64,000 bases of DNA from the NCBI RefSeq assembly GCF_016862935.1, contig NZ_BONX01000002.1:310001-374000 (forward strand), given 5' to 3'. Position 1 is the stretch's first letter. Every line of letters begins with the position of its first letter. The notes below the pieces were generated by a model that worked only from the letters and a program-made list of their open reading frames with translations, was not told where the DNA came from and ran no database searches. Below, piece after piece: positions 1 through 8,290 of this stretch. Origin of the DNA: Plantactinospora mayteni (lineage in GTDB: Bacteria; Actinomycetota; Actinomycetes; Mycobacteriales; Micromonosporaceae). Made by a program: the position numbers and the translations under genes.

Positions 1-1383
1 TCGGGCCAGGTTGACGAACATGGCGTTGACGCGGCGACGCATCACCGCCTGCTCCACCGCCACCGTCACCGCGCTGCGGTGCACCGCCACGAACGCCTCG
101 GCCACCTCGCCGATCTCGTCCATCGACCGGACGTCGGCCGGCGGCACGTCGAACTCGGAGCTGCCCGGGTCGACCGAACGCAGCCGTTCCAGGGTCTCCG
201 GCAGCTCGACCTGGGCCACCCGCAACGCCTGACTCCGCAGCATCCGCAGCGAGCGGGCGACGGAGCGGCCGATCGCGATCGAGGTGAACAGGGCGGCCAG
301 CAGTACGCCCAGCACGCCGCCCGCGGTGAGCAGGGTCCGGCGCAACTGCTCGGCGCTGCGGGAGTCCGCCAGCGTCACCGCGTCGTCGACCGCACCCGCC
401 TCGACCTGCCGGAGCAGCTCCTGGCGCTGTTGGCTGATCGTCCACCAGCGGCTGGGTTCGAGCACCGCGGCGGTCCGGCCACCGGTGGAGAAGGTGGTCT
501 CCTCCAGTCGTACCGCCGCCACGAAGTTCGGATCGGTGGAGACCTGGTCGTACCGCTCGATCTGCTGGTCGGTGGCCGAGAGCCGGAAGCCGGCGAGGCC
601 GGTGAGCTGCTGTGCCCGCAGGTCGGTCAGCTTGACCACGTCGTTCTGGTCGTACCGGCCGGCACGGGCGGCGGCGTAGAGCTGCCCCCGGATCCGCGAA
701 TTGATCTCCTTGACCTGGGCGAACTCGACGTACCGCAGCACCGCGTCGGTCAGCTCGGCCCGGTCCGTACCGGGCGACGGCTCGGCCAGCAGCACCAGCA
801 GTACCTCGATGGCCCGGTCGTACTCGGCCAGCACCGGGTCGGGGTTCAGGCCGGCCGCCGGCACCGAGGCCCGGATCTCCGGCAGCCGGTCGAGTGCGTC
901 GTCGACGCGGTCGTAGGAGATCCGCCACGAAGCCTCGCCCCGGGCCAGCGGTGCCGCCGCCGTCCGGAACCGGTCGACCGCGCGGTCGGCGACCGGGTAG
1001 ACCGACTCCAGCGCCGGCAGCGGCCGACCGGGCTCGACCGGCGGCGCCGATCCGGTGTTCAGGGCCGCCAGCTCGCCCGCGGTCTGGTCCCGCTCGCGCT
1101 GCAACTCGTGCACCAGCGCCGTGATCTCGCGGCCGACCGTCACCTGGTCGGCGAACTCGTCGAGCAGGTCGGACTGGCTGACCAGGGCACTGGTCTGGGC
1201 CCCGGCGAGCACCAGGAACGCCACCGACGGGACCACGAGGACGGCGCCCAGCTTGGTACGCATCCGCCAGTCCCGCAACCGGAACGGAGACCTGCGGCGA
1301 TGGGGTACCACCCGGACGTCGAGACGGCGCCGGCGGTGACGCGAGACGGCGCCATGTGACGGGTCCGGGGCAATAGCCACCAT
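1..1383 (-). CDS. NIT-HAMP sensor histidine kinase, partial (C-terminus beyond the left edge)
   Basis: The 461 codons in the window give a membrane sensor N-terminus. A basic cytoplasmic leader of about 40 residues is followed by a transmembrane segment (VLVVPSVAFLVLAG), a long extracytoplasmic helical region like nitrate/nitrite-sensing (NIT) domains, a second membrane segment (GGVLGVLLAALFTSIAIG), and a HAMP-like linker ending in VMRRRVNAMFVNLAR, typical of actinobacterial NIT-HAMP kinases. The kinase core lies outside the window. The ATG at 1383 has AGGAGG only one base upstream; the next codon, GTG at 1380, is better spaced and may be the real start. Such kinases are often the first gene of a conservon (cvnABCD), so roadblock, DUF742 and GTPase genes may follow to the left. 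That last point is inference. Confidence 0.85.
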   Translation of the reverse strand, partial: MVAIAPDPSHGAVSRHRRRRLDVRVVPHRRRSPFRLRDWRMRTKLGAVLVVPSVAFLVLAGAQTSALVSQSDLLDEFADQVTVGREITALVHELQRERDQTAGELAALNTGSAPPVEPGRPLPALESVYPVADRAVDRFRTAAAPLARGEASWRISYDRVDDALDRLPEIRASVPAAGLNPDPVLAEYDRAIEVLLVLLAEPSPGTDRAELTDAVLRYVEFAQVKEINSRIRGQLYAAARAGRYDQNDVVKLTDLRAQQLTGLAGFRLSATDQQIERYDQVSTDPNFVAAVRLEETTFSTGGRTAAVLEPSRWWTISQQRQELLRQVEAGAVDDAVTLADSRSAEQLRRTLLTAGGVLGVLLAALFTSIAIGRSVARSLRMLRSQALRVAQVELPETLERLRSVDPGSSEFDVPPADVRSMDEIGEVAEAFVAVHRSAVTVAVEQAVMRRRVNAMFVNLAR

Positions 1384-1478
1384 GCCTCCTACCGTCCTCG
1401 ATGCGGGGCGCGCCAAGGAGCGGAGCTATTTCAAATCAGGCCCGGACCTGCTGTCAATGATCAGGGGGGCGGAACAGC

Positions 1479-2891
1479 TCACGAAGGATACTGCGGGTGA
1501 TCAGATCTTGTCGCTGTCGCCGACTCGTCCTCGTCCGTCCGGACGATGCGCTCAAGTCCGGACGCGCCGTCGAGCCGACCGATCGCCACCAGGGCCGCGC
1601 CGACCGCACCGATCTCCGGATTTCGGACGTGGTGCACCTCGCGCGGGGCCAACGCGACCGAGAAGGAGCGCCGCCACCACCCGGACGCGGCGACGGCTCC
1701 GCCACCGAGCACGACCTGCACCGACTTGCCCAGTGTGGACTCGATCGCCGCGACCCCCACCGTCACCTGGCGGGAGAGCGCCTCCATCAGTCCGGCGAGG
1801 ATGTCCACCGCGGTGGTGCTGAGCCCGAGCCCGGACAGCGCGCCGGAGCCGGCCGGGGCAAGCCCGGGTGGACGGTCGCCGCCCAGCCGGGGATCGGCCG
1901 GTACGCCGTCGCCGGGCGGCACCCGGGCCAGGGCCAGGTCGAGTTCCGGCCCCTCGGGCAGCTTCATCTCCCGGCGGGCCCAGGCGTAGAGGTTTCCGCC
2001 GCCGGAGAAGGCGGTACCGGTCACCACGTGCTCGTGGTCCACCCGGTAGCGCCACAACTCCTCCGGCAACGGCGGCAGCTCGGCGCCCGCCGAGGCCGGC
2101 TGGACCAGCCGGACCGCCGCCGAGGTACCGACGGTGACCGCCGCCCGCCGGCTGTCGTAGCAGCCGGAGCCCACGTTGGAGGCGGCACCGTCGCCGCTGG
2201 GCGGCGCCCACCGGGCGGCCCGGAGCTCCGGCCAGCGCCGGGCGTACTCGGTCCGGAGCCGGCCGTGCCAGGCCCGGGGAGCCAGCGTCGGCAGCTCACC
2301 CGGGCGTACCCCGGCCAGCTCGCACGCCTCCGGGTCCCAGTCCAGGGTGCGCAGGTCGAGCATGCCCGTGCCGGATGCCTGCGAGATCGACATGACCGCC
2401 TCGTCGAGGAGCGTGCCGAAGACGTACTCGATCAGGCCGGCGAAGTGGATCGTGTCGTTGCCGCACTGCTCCCGCAGCCAGGGCAGCCGGACCGACCAGT
2501 AGAACCGGTGCCACCAGGTGCCGGTACGCCGGTGGTAGTCGTCCGGATCCACCGGCCCGGTCACCCCGGCCGGTGCGCGGGGACGGGTGTCCAACCAGGT
2601 CAGCACCGGGCCGAGCGGCTCGTTGGCGGCGTCCAGCGGCACCACCGAGTGCCACTGCGCCGAGGCGACCACGAGTTCGACGCCGTCGAGGTGGTCCGCC
2701 CCGGCCAGTTCGTCGAGGCACTCGATGAGGGCGGCGAGGTAGGCCGGCCCGTCCAGGGTGGCCCCGCCGTCGTCCCCGATCATGACCTCGGCGGGTCGCC
2801 GGGCCAGCGCGCCGGGCAGCGGCCGGGCGGCGGCGTCCAGCACCAGGCCGCGCACCGACGACGTACCCAGGTCGAGAGCGAGAATCCTCAT
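1479..2891 (-). CDS. FGGY-family carbohydrate kinase (gluconokinase/xylulokinase-like)
   Basis: This 470-residue protein starts MRILALDLGTSSVRG, the phosphate-1 loop of the FGGY/actin-ATPase fold. The second half carries VTVGTSAAVRLV (phosphate-2) and VVLGGGAVAASGWW (adenosine motif), and its length is right for FGGY kinases. The family phosphorylates sugars or polyols such as gluconate, xylulose or glycerol in the cytoplasm; the sequence does not settle the substrate. TGTWWHRFYWSVRLPWLR is the usual FGGY region near the substrate site. The open frame continues upstream of 2891, but the canonical N-terminal motif fixes the start there. No sugar transporter or dehydrogenase is adjacent, and the upstream region is shared with the divergent anthranilate synthase gene. 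Confidence 0.9.
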   Translation of the reverse strand: MRILALDLGTSSVRGLVLDAAARPLPGALARRPAEVMIGDDGGATLDGPAYLAALIECLDELAGADHLDGVELVVASAQWHSVVPLDAANEPLGPVLTWLDTRPRAPAGVTGPVDPDDYHRRTGTWWHRFYWSVRLPWLREQCGNDTIHFAGLIEYVFGTLLDEAVMSISQASGTGMLDLRTLDWDPEACELAGVRPGELPTLAPRAWHGRLRTEYARRWPELRAARWAPPSGDGAASNVGSGCYDSRRAAVTVGTSAAVRLVQPASAGAELPPLPEELWRYRVDHEHVVTGTAFSGGGNLYAWARREMKLPEGPELDLALARVPPGDGVPADPRLGGDRPPGLAPAGSGALSGLGLSTTAVDILAGLMEALSRQVTVGVAAIESTLGKSVQVVLGGGAVAASGWWRRSFSVALAPREVHHVRNPEIGAVGAALVAIGRLDGASGLERIVRTDEDESATATRSDHPQYPS

Positions 2892-3038
2892 CGACGAAAA
2901 CCGTACCGTTCGCCGCTGCCGACGAGGGCAAGGTCGGGCGGTACCGGCCGGACGTGCCCGACCCGCCCCGACCCGCCCCGGATCGCCCACCTGGTGGACA
3001 GTGGTGCCGAAGGGGTGCCGGCGGGAGCGGTGCTGCCC

Positions 3039-3044
3039 TAGACT
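3039..3044 (+). promoter_or_regulatory. candidate -10 box of the trp-leader promoter
   Basis: TAGACT lies six bases before the leader GTG at 3051, so a transcript would start at or near that codon and the leader peptide would be leaderless, which is common in actinobacteria. A weak -35 candidate, TGCCGG at 3016-3021, is 17 bp away. No transcript start data are available. Confidence 0.45.
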
Positions 3045-3050
3045 CGGCCC

Positions 3051-3110
3051 GTGCTCGCGCGACTCAACTCCTGGTGGCCCGCCATCCCGGCGGCCGACCT
3101 CCGCGCGTAG
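3051..3110 (+). CDS. trp-type leader peptide with tandem Trp codons
   Basis: A 19-codon frame, GTG to TAG, reads MLARLNSWWPAIPAADLRA. Two adjacent TGG codons (3072-3077) are the hallmark of a tryptophan attenuator leader, since Trp is otherwise rare. It lies 100 bp before a gene of the anthranilate synthase family and is followed by a GC hairpin at 3122-3145. The expected mechanism is ribosome stalling at the Trp codons when charged tRNA-Trp is scarce, which prevents the downstream hairpin from forming. Position, codon content and hairpin are seen in the sequence; the mechanism is inferred from known trp attenuators, including one described for a Streptomyces anthranilate synthase gene. Confidence 0.75.
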   Translation: MLARLNSWWPAIPAADLRA

Positions 3111-3121
3111 CAATCTTCCAC

Positions 3122-3145
3122 GCGGCCGCCCCACGCGGCGGCCGC
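3122..3145 (+). terminator. candidate attenuator hairpin
   Basis: The arms GCGGCCGCC (3122-3130) and GGCGGCCGC (3137-3145) form a perfect 9-bp stem around a 6-nt loop, 12 nt after the leader stop codon. There is no U-run, as is frequent in high-GC actinobacteria. A competing anti-terminator pairing with the leader region could not be worked out with confidence. Confidence 0.6.
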
Positions 3146-3209
3146 CAGGGTTCCCCCCACGCCTCTCCGGCCACCGCTCGGGACGGCCCCCGGCTGTGAG
3201 GGACGACCG

Positions 3210-5396
3210 ATGACCCTGCTGAACCACCTGCTCCGCACCATCGCGAGCGGCGCCGACCCCGGCCCGTTCGTCCTGCTGCGCCGGGACGGCGCCACCAGCC
3301 TGGAGGTCTTCACCGGCGTACCGCAGACCGTCGCCAGGCTCGCCGACATCCCCCTGCCGGCCGGGCCGGCCGGGGCGCGCACCCTCGCGGTGGTGCCGTA
3401 CCGGCAGGTCACCGAGCGCGGCTTCGCCTGTGTCGACGACGGCGCCCCGCTGGAGTGCCTGGTACTCGACGAGCCCGAGCGGGTCCCGCTGGCCGACGCG
3501 CTGGCGGCCCTGCCCGAGGTGCCGGTACCGGTCCGCGACGCCGGCTTCGACATCGCCGACCCGGAGTACGCGGAGATCGTCGGTCGGGTACTGCGCGACG
3601 AGATCGGCCGGGGCGAGGGGGCGAACTTCGTGATCCACCGCTCCTACCTCGGCACCCTGGCCGGTCCCCCGCTGCCGGCGGCGCTGGCCGCGCTGCGCCG
3701 GCTGCTCACCGGCGAGCGTGGCGCCTACTGGACCTTCCTGGTGCACACCGGCGGCCGGATCCTGGTCGGCGCCTCGCCGGAACGGCACGTCAGCGTCGAG
3801 GACGGCCTGGTCATGATGAACCCGATCAGCGGCACGCTGCGCCACCCGGGGCGGTCGGCGGACCGGGCGGAACTGCTGCGGTTCCTCGCCGATCCGAAGG
3901 AGATCGACGAGCTGTACATGGTGCTCGACGAGGAACTGAAGATGATGGCGACCGTGGCCGAGCAGGGCGGCCAGGTGATCGGGCCGTACCTGAAGGAGAT
4001 GGCGCACCTGACGCACACCGAGTACCTGCTCGCCGGGCGCGGCTCGCTGGACGTCCGGGAGGTGCTCCGGGAGACGATGTTCGCGCCGACCGTCACCGGC
4101 AGTCCGATGGAGAACGCCTGCCGGGTGATCGCCCGGCACGAGCGGCGCGGCCGGGGCTACTACGCGGGCGTACTGGCGCTGCTCGGTTTCGACGAGGCCG
4201 GCCGGCAGACCCTGGACGCGCCGATCCTGATCCGTACCGCCGAGATCTCGCCGGCCGGAGAGCTACGGGTGCCGGTCGGCGCGACCCTGGTGCGACACTC
4301 CACCGCCGCCGCCGAGGTGGCCGAGACGCACGCCAAGGCGGCCGGGGTGCTGACCGCGCTGGGGTTGCGACCGGAGCCGGCACCACCCCGGTCCGGGGTC
4401 GTCGGGGTGACGGGTCCCGGCCACCGGCTCGCCGGCCCCGCCGACTCCGCTGGCTCTGCCGGCCCCGCCGACTCCGCTGGCTCCGCTGGCGCCGACGAGG
4501 CGGGCGGTGACGCGGCGGTCCCCGGCGTAGTCGGCGTCGGGCCGGAGCCGGCCGTCGAACCCGCGCCGGCCGCGGAGGTCCGGCTCGCCGACGACCCGGC
4601 GGTACGGGCGGCGCTGGCCGCCCGCAACACCAGGCTCGCCCCGTTCTGGCTGGAGCAGCGGACGCCGGGCGCCACGACCCGACCGGAGTTCGCCGGCCGG
4701 CGGGTGGTGGTGGTCGACGCGGAGGACACCTTCACCGGCATGCTCGCGCACCAGTTGCGGGCGCTCGGTCTGACCGTGGCGGTACGCCCCTGGACCGAGG
4801 TCGCCGAGCCCGGCGGGTTCGACCCGGCCACCGCCGACCTGACGGTGCTGGGCCCCGGGCCGGGTGACCCGGGGCACCCGACCGACCCGAAGATGGTCGC
4901 GCTGCGCGGCATGGTCAACCGGCTGCTCGACACCGGGTCACCGACCCTCGGCGTCTGCCTCGGCCACCAGATGCTTGCCGCCCGGCTCGGCCTGACCCTG
5001 CACCGGCGCACCGCGCCCTACCAGGGGCTGTGCCGGGACGTCACGATCTTCGACACCGTCGCGCGGGTCGGCTTCTACTCCAGCTACACCGCGCTGGCCG
5101 ACGCCGACGGGCTGGACACGGCGTACGGGCCGGTGCGGCTGGCCCGGGACCTGGTCGACGGTGCGGTGCACGCGCTGCGCGGACCGACGTACGCCGGGGT
5201 GCAGTTCCATCCCGAGTCGGTACTGAGCCGGGACGGGATGGCGGTACTGACCGAGGTGGTCGGCTGGCTGCTGCCGGCCCCGGCCGGCTCGGCCCCGACC
5301 ACCGGGGTCTCCCGCTCACCGGCGGCGGGGACGGCGCTGCCGCCGGGCGTGGGGCGGGACCCGTCCGGGGCGCATACTTCCCGGTATCCCGGGTAG
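3210..5396 (+). CDS. fused anthranilate synthase-type enzyme (TrpE-TrpG / PhzE family)
   Basis: This 728-residue protein joins a chorismate-binding synthase domain (about 1-390) to a class I glutamine amidotransferase domain (about 495-700). The first half carries MMNPISGTLRHP, KEIDELYMVLDEELKMM, TVTGSPMENACRVI and YYAGVLALLG. The second carries LGVCLGHQMLAA with the catalytic Cys and VQFHPESVLS with the catalytic His. The linker is a low-complexity Ala-Ser-Gly-Pro stretch near residues 405-440. The product would be anthranilate, or ADIC if it is a true PhzE. The tandem-Trp leader upstream argues for a tryptophan-related role, and no phenazine or other trp genes lie nearby. GAGG stands upstream of the ATG. 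Confidence 0.88.
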   Translation: MTLLNHLLRTIASGADPGPFVLLRRDGATSLEVFTGVPQTVARLADIPLPAGPAGARTLAVVPYRQVTERGFACVDDGAPLECLVLDEPERVPLADALAALPEVPVPVRDAGFDIADPEYAEIVGRVLRDEIGRGEGANFVIHRSYLGTLAGPPLPAALAALRRLLTGERGAYWTFLVHTGGRILVGASPERHVSVEDGLVMMNPISGTLRHPGRSADRAELLRFLADPKEIDELYMVLDEELKMMATVAEQGGQVIGPYLKEMAHLTHTEYLLAGRGSLDVREVLRETMFAPTVTGSPMENACRVIARHERRGRGYYAGVLALLGFDEAGRQTLDAPILIRTAEISPAGELRVPVGATLVRHSTAAAEVAETHAKAAGVLTALGLRPEPAPPRSGVVGVTGPGHRLAGPADSAGSAGPADSAGSAGADEAGGDAAVPGVVGVGPEPAVEPAPAAEVRLADDPAVRAALAARNTRLAPFWLEQRTPGATTRPEFAGRRVVVVDAEDTFTGMLAHQLRALGLTVAVRPWTEVAEPGGFDPATADLTVLGPGPGDPGHPTDPKMVALRGMVNRLLDTGSPTLGVCLGHQMLAARLGLTLHRRTAPYQGLCRDVTIFDTVARVGFYSSYTALADADGLDTAYGPVRLARDLVDGAVHALRGPTYAGVQFHPESVLSRDGMAVLTEVVGWLLPAPAGSAPTTGVSRSPAAGTALPPGVGRDPSGAHTSRYPG

Positions 5397-5442
5397 GCAT
5401 TCGCAAGCCGGTGGTCCGGGCGGGTTGAGAGCCCTCGCCCGG

Positions 5443-5605
5443 GCCGCCGGTCCGCGTGCGCCACCGCCCCCCGCGCGCCCCCGTTCGCATGCGCCGCCCG
5501 TTCGCGCGCCACCGGTCCGCGTGTGTCGCCCGTTCGCATGCGCCACCGGTCCCCGTGCGTCACCCGTTCGCGTGCGCTGCTGGTCGGGGCCGCCGGTCCG
5601 CGTGC
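5443..5605. repeat. degenerate ~17-bp tandem repeat array
   Basis: About ten units of 13-17 bp follow the consensus GCCRCCSGTYCGCRTGC. Units alternate between GGTCCGCGTG and CGTTCGCATG versions, giving a 34-bp higher-order repeat that is clearest at 5508-5541 and 5542-5575, which differ at only four or five positions. The array fills most of the 319-bp gap before the histidine kinase gene. No function can be assigned. Confidence 0.75.
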
Positions 5606-5715
5606 GCCGCCCAGGTGGATCGGCGTGGGACCATGGGGCGGATCGGCTCGGGACGGGGCCGCCGACCCCCGGTGCACCGCCCTCCCCGGGTCCGGTGCGT
5701 TGGAGGTCTGCTGCG

Positions 5716-6984
5716 ATGTCCGGCCACGCCTTGTCGACCCGGCCGACCGGCGGTGCCCCGGAAACCGTGCTTGACGGTCGCTCCGAGCCGGACGGCTGGG
5801 CCGTCCGTTTCCGGTTCTGGGACGTCTACTTCGGGCTGGTCACGCTCGGGGTCGCGGGTTTCCTGATGGTGCAGGGCACCGATCCGCTGCCGTGGCGGCT
5901 CGCGGTCCTGCTGCCGCTGGCCGCGCTGGCCGGCTGGTACGTCGGCTTCGGCCGTCGCCTGATGCGCGACGAGATCGAGGACTGGCGCGGGTACGGCTAT
6001 CTCGCCGGTGCACTGGCGCTCTACACACCGGCCGTACTGCTCGACGGCTCGGCGTCGTTCGTACTGTTCGCGCTCTGCCCGCAGGCGTACATGGTGGCCG
6101 CCCCGGTGCCGGCCACGATCGCGGTGGTCGCGTTCAACTCGGTGCACCTCGTGGTGCTGCTGGCCAGGGGCGTCGAACCCGGGCAGGTGGCGACGGGCCC
6201 GCTACCGATCGCGGCCCTGGTCGTGGTGCTCTCCGCGGCGCTGGGCACCTGGAGCAGGCGGGTGGTCGCGCAGAGCCAGGAGCGGGCCCGGCTGATCCGC
6301 GAGCTGGACCGGTCCCGCTCCGAGGTGGCCCGACTGTCGCACGAGGCCGGCATCCTGGCCGAGCGGCAACGGCTGGCCGGCGAGATCCACGACACCATCG
6401 CACAGGGCCTGACCAGCGTCGTGCTGCTGGTGCAGGCGGCCGACGACGACGTCGACGCTGATCCGGAGCGGGCACACCGGCACCTGGCGCTCGCCGCGCG
6501 TACCGCCCGGGAGAACCTCGCCGAGACCCGCGAGTTGATCGCGGCCCTGACCCCGGCGGCGCTGACCGGCTCGTCCCTGACCGACGCGCTCGCCCGGCTG
6601 GTCGCCCGGTTCACCGCCGAGACCGGCGTCCCCGCCGACTTCCGGTGTGTGGGCAACCCCGTCCCGCTGGCCACGGCGACCGAGGTGGTGCTGCTGCGGG
6701 CCGCCCAGGAGTCGCTGACCAACGTCCGTAAGCACGCCGGGGCCGGGACCGCGTCGGTGCGGCTCGCGTTCCAGTCGGACCGGGTGGTGCTGGCGGTGAC
6801 CGACGACGGCCGTGGCCTGGCCGGCGGTGGGGAGGCCGCGACCTCCGGCACCGATCCGGCCGCCGGCGGTTACGGGCTGACCGCGATGCGGGCCCGGGTG
6901 GCGCAGGTGTCCGGAATACTCACCGTCGGCGCCGGCAGCTCCGGCGGAGCCGGCACCACGGTACGGGTCGAGTTGCCCGTCTGA
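5716..6984 (+). CDS. NarL-type sensor histidine kinase (HisKA_3), no adjacent response regulator
   Basis: The 422-residue protein has about six hydrophobic N-terminal membrane segments (residues 30-200), a short coiled coil (QERARLIRELDRSRSEVARL), and a HisKA_3 box ERQRLAGEIHDTIAQGL whose His is the phosphoacceptor. A HATPase domain follows with QESLTNVRKHAGA (N box), VTDDGRGL (G1) and GYGLTAMRARV (G2). The start at 5716 has GGAGGT at 5702-5707, eight bases upstream; the longer open frame crosses the tandem repeats and is not used. Family members phosphorylate NarL/LuxR-type response regulators, but none is encoded next to it, so the kinase looks orphaned here. The signal is unknown. Confidence 0.88.
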   Translation: MSGHALSTRPTGGAPETVLDGRSEPDGWAVRFRFWDVYFGLVTLGVAGFLMVQGTDPLPWRLAVLLPLAALAGWYVGFGRRLMRDEIEDWRGYGYLAGALALYTPAVLLDGSASFVLFALCPQAYMVAAPVPATIAVVAFNSVHLVVLLARGVEPGQVATGPLPIAALVVVLSAALGTWSRRVVAQSQERARLIRELDRSRSEVARLSHEAGILAERQRLAGEIHDTIAQGLTSVVLLVQAADDDVDADPERAHRHLALAARTARENLAETRELIAALTPAALTGSSLTDALARLVARFTAETGVPADFRCVGNPVPLATATEVVLLRAAQESLTNVRKHAGAGTASVRLAFQSDRVVLAVTDDGRGLAGGGEAATSGTDPAAGGYGLTAMRARVAQVSGILTVGAGSSGGAGTTVRVELPV

Positions 6985-7083
6985 TCCGACCAGCATCGCC
7001 GCCACCCGGGCCCGACCACGCCCACGCGGATTCCTACCCCGCCAGCGAGGCGTGCGGGGTCCACGAGGGCGTCGCTGCCCGGG

Positions 7084-8205
7084 TCAGGGACCGCCGACGC
7101 GGTCGTCCTGCCGAGCCCAGGCGTCGAGGCCGGTCAGCACGCCGCGCAGTCCAACGCCGCGCTCGGTGAGGGCGTAGCTGATCCGGGTGGGTGGGCCGGA
7201 GTCCACCTGGCGGCGCAGCAGCCCTTCGTCGGCGAGCTCGCGCAGCCGCTCGGTGAGCACCCGTCGGGAGAGGCCGGGCAGGGCCTCGGCGAGATCACGG
7301 AACCGTGCCTCGCCGTGGCCGAGCACGTGCAGCAGGTCGAGGGTCCAGCGCCGGCCGAGCACTTCCAGCGCCGCCGAGGTGGCGGCCGGGAGCCGCCGGT
7401 CGAGCAAAGCGGTTACGTTTTCAGTGGTTACTTTTTCAAACCTGGTTTCCCGACCCGTCGGGCGCCCGTCGGGCGCGTCGATCGGGACGGACGGGACGGA
7501 CGGGACAGGCTCGTCGGCCAGGAAGACGGCGATGCCGTCGAGCACCCGGGCCAGGCCGAACTCGAAGTCCTGGCGTACGGTCGCCGGGGCGGCGCCGGCC
7601 TGCCCGATCAGCCGGGACAGCAGTGGATGCCGCCCGGTGCCGAGCAGCCGGGTCAGTGTGGCGCTCTCGGTCGCCCACCACTGCTCGGTGCTCACCCCGC
7701 TCCGCCGCTCGTCCTCGGCCTCGGTCTGCACGTACCGGGCGGCGCCCTGCACGTAGTCGCTGACCGTGAGGTAGACCTGGAGCATCGTCGCCGGGTCGAG
7801 CCCGAAGTCGTCGATGGCGCCCAGCACCCATTCCACGCTGGCCAGCACGTTCGGCCCGAGCGGAGGCCGCCAGGTGCCGGCGACGATCGGAAGCACCCAC
7901 GGATGCCGCTGGTACATCGCCCGCTCCCGGCGGGCGGCGAGCTCGATCCTGGCCCGCCAGCCAGCGGGGCCCGGCTCCGGATAGTCGATCTCGCCGAAGA
8001 CGGACTCCACCATCAGGTCGACCAGTTCGGCCTTGCCCGGCACGTACCGGTAGAGCGACATCGCCCCGGCGTCCAGGGCGGTGGCGACCCGCCGCATCGA
8101 GAGAGTCGCCAGGCCGTACGCGTCGGCCAGCTCGACCGCCACCCGCACGATGCGGTCCAGGCTCAGCCCCGCGCCGGCCCCGGCATCGTCACCCACGCGT
8201 TCCAT
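7084..8205 (-). CDS. TetR-family regulator fused to a C-terminal HxlR-type winged helix
   Basis: In 373 residues two DNA-binding modules are joined. Residues about 15-65 are a TetR helix-turn-helix (LADAYGLATLSMRRVATALD, then MSLYRYVPGKAELVDLMV), followed by a TetR C-terminal ligand domain. After a Pro-Ser-Val linker, residues about 275-370 form an HxlR winged helix (EVLGRRWTLDLLHVLGHG, FRDLAEALPGLSRRVLTERLRELADEGL, YALTERGVGL). The ATG at 8205 is preceded by GGGAG and is preferred over GTG at 8220. It is divergent from the GNAT gene; the 70-bp spacer contains related repeats that may be its operator. One protein carrying two different HTH families is unusual. Confidence 0.85.
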   Translation of the reverse strand: MERVGDDAGAGAGLSLDRIVRVAVELADAYGLATLSMRRVATALDAGAMSLYRYVPGKAELVDLMVESVFGEIDYPEPGPAGWRARIELAARRERAMYQRHPWVLPIVAGTWRPPLGPNVLASVEWVLGAIDDFGLDPATMLQVYLTVSDYVQGAARYVQTEAEDERRSGVSTEQWWATESATLTRLLGTGRHPLLSRLIGQAGAAPATVRQDFEFGLARVLDGIAVFLADEPVPSVPSVPIDAPDGRPTGRETRFEKVTTENVTALLDRRLPAATSAALEVLGRRWTLDLLHVLGHGEARFRDLAEALPGLSRRVLTERLRELADEGLLRRQVDSGPPTRISYALTERGVGLRGVLTGLDAWARQDDRVGGP

Positions 8206-8227
8206 CCACTCCCGCCCCACCCGTCGC

Positions 8228-8258
8228 TACACAGTACGCACACTCGCGTACACTGTAC
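8228..8258. promoter_or_regulatory. candidate operator between the divergent regulator and GNAT genes
   Basis: TACACAGTAC (8228-8237) recurs as TACACTGTAC (8249-8258), exactly 21 bp apart on the same helix face, with an embedded inverted pair GTACGC (8234-8239) / GCGTAC (8246-8251). It sits in the only spacer between the TetR-HxlR gene and the GNAT gene, where an autoregulatory operator would be expected. Confidence 0.45.
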
Positions 8259-8290
8259 CCACCCAATCACGAGCGTGACGAGGTGACGAT

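Noticed and set aside
2892-4139. N-terminal extension of the FGGY kinase through the start of the anthranilate synthase gene
   Set aside because: The canonical N-terminal motif MRILALDLGTS fixes the start at 2891; the extension is antisense to the leader and to the synthase gene.
3210-5396. A phenazine or other secondary-metabolite role of the PhzE/TrpEG-like gene as part of the NRPS cluster
   Set aside because: It is 15 kb from the cluster, no phz genes are nearby, and its leader has trp-attenuator features.
5443-5605. CRISPR array
   Set aside because: Units are contiguous and degenerate with no spacers, and no cas genes are present; it is a plain tandem repeat.
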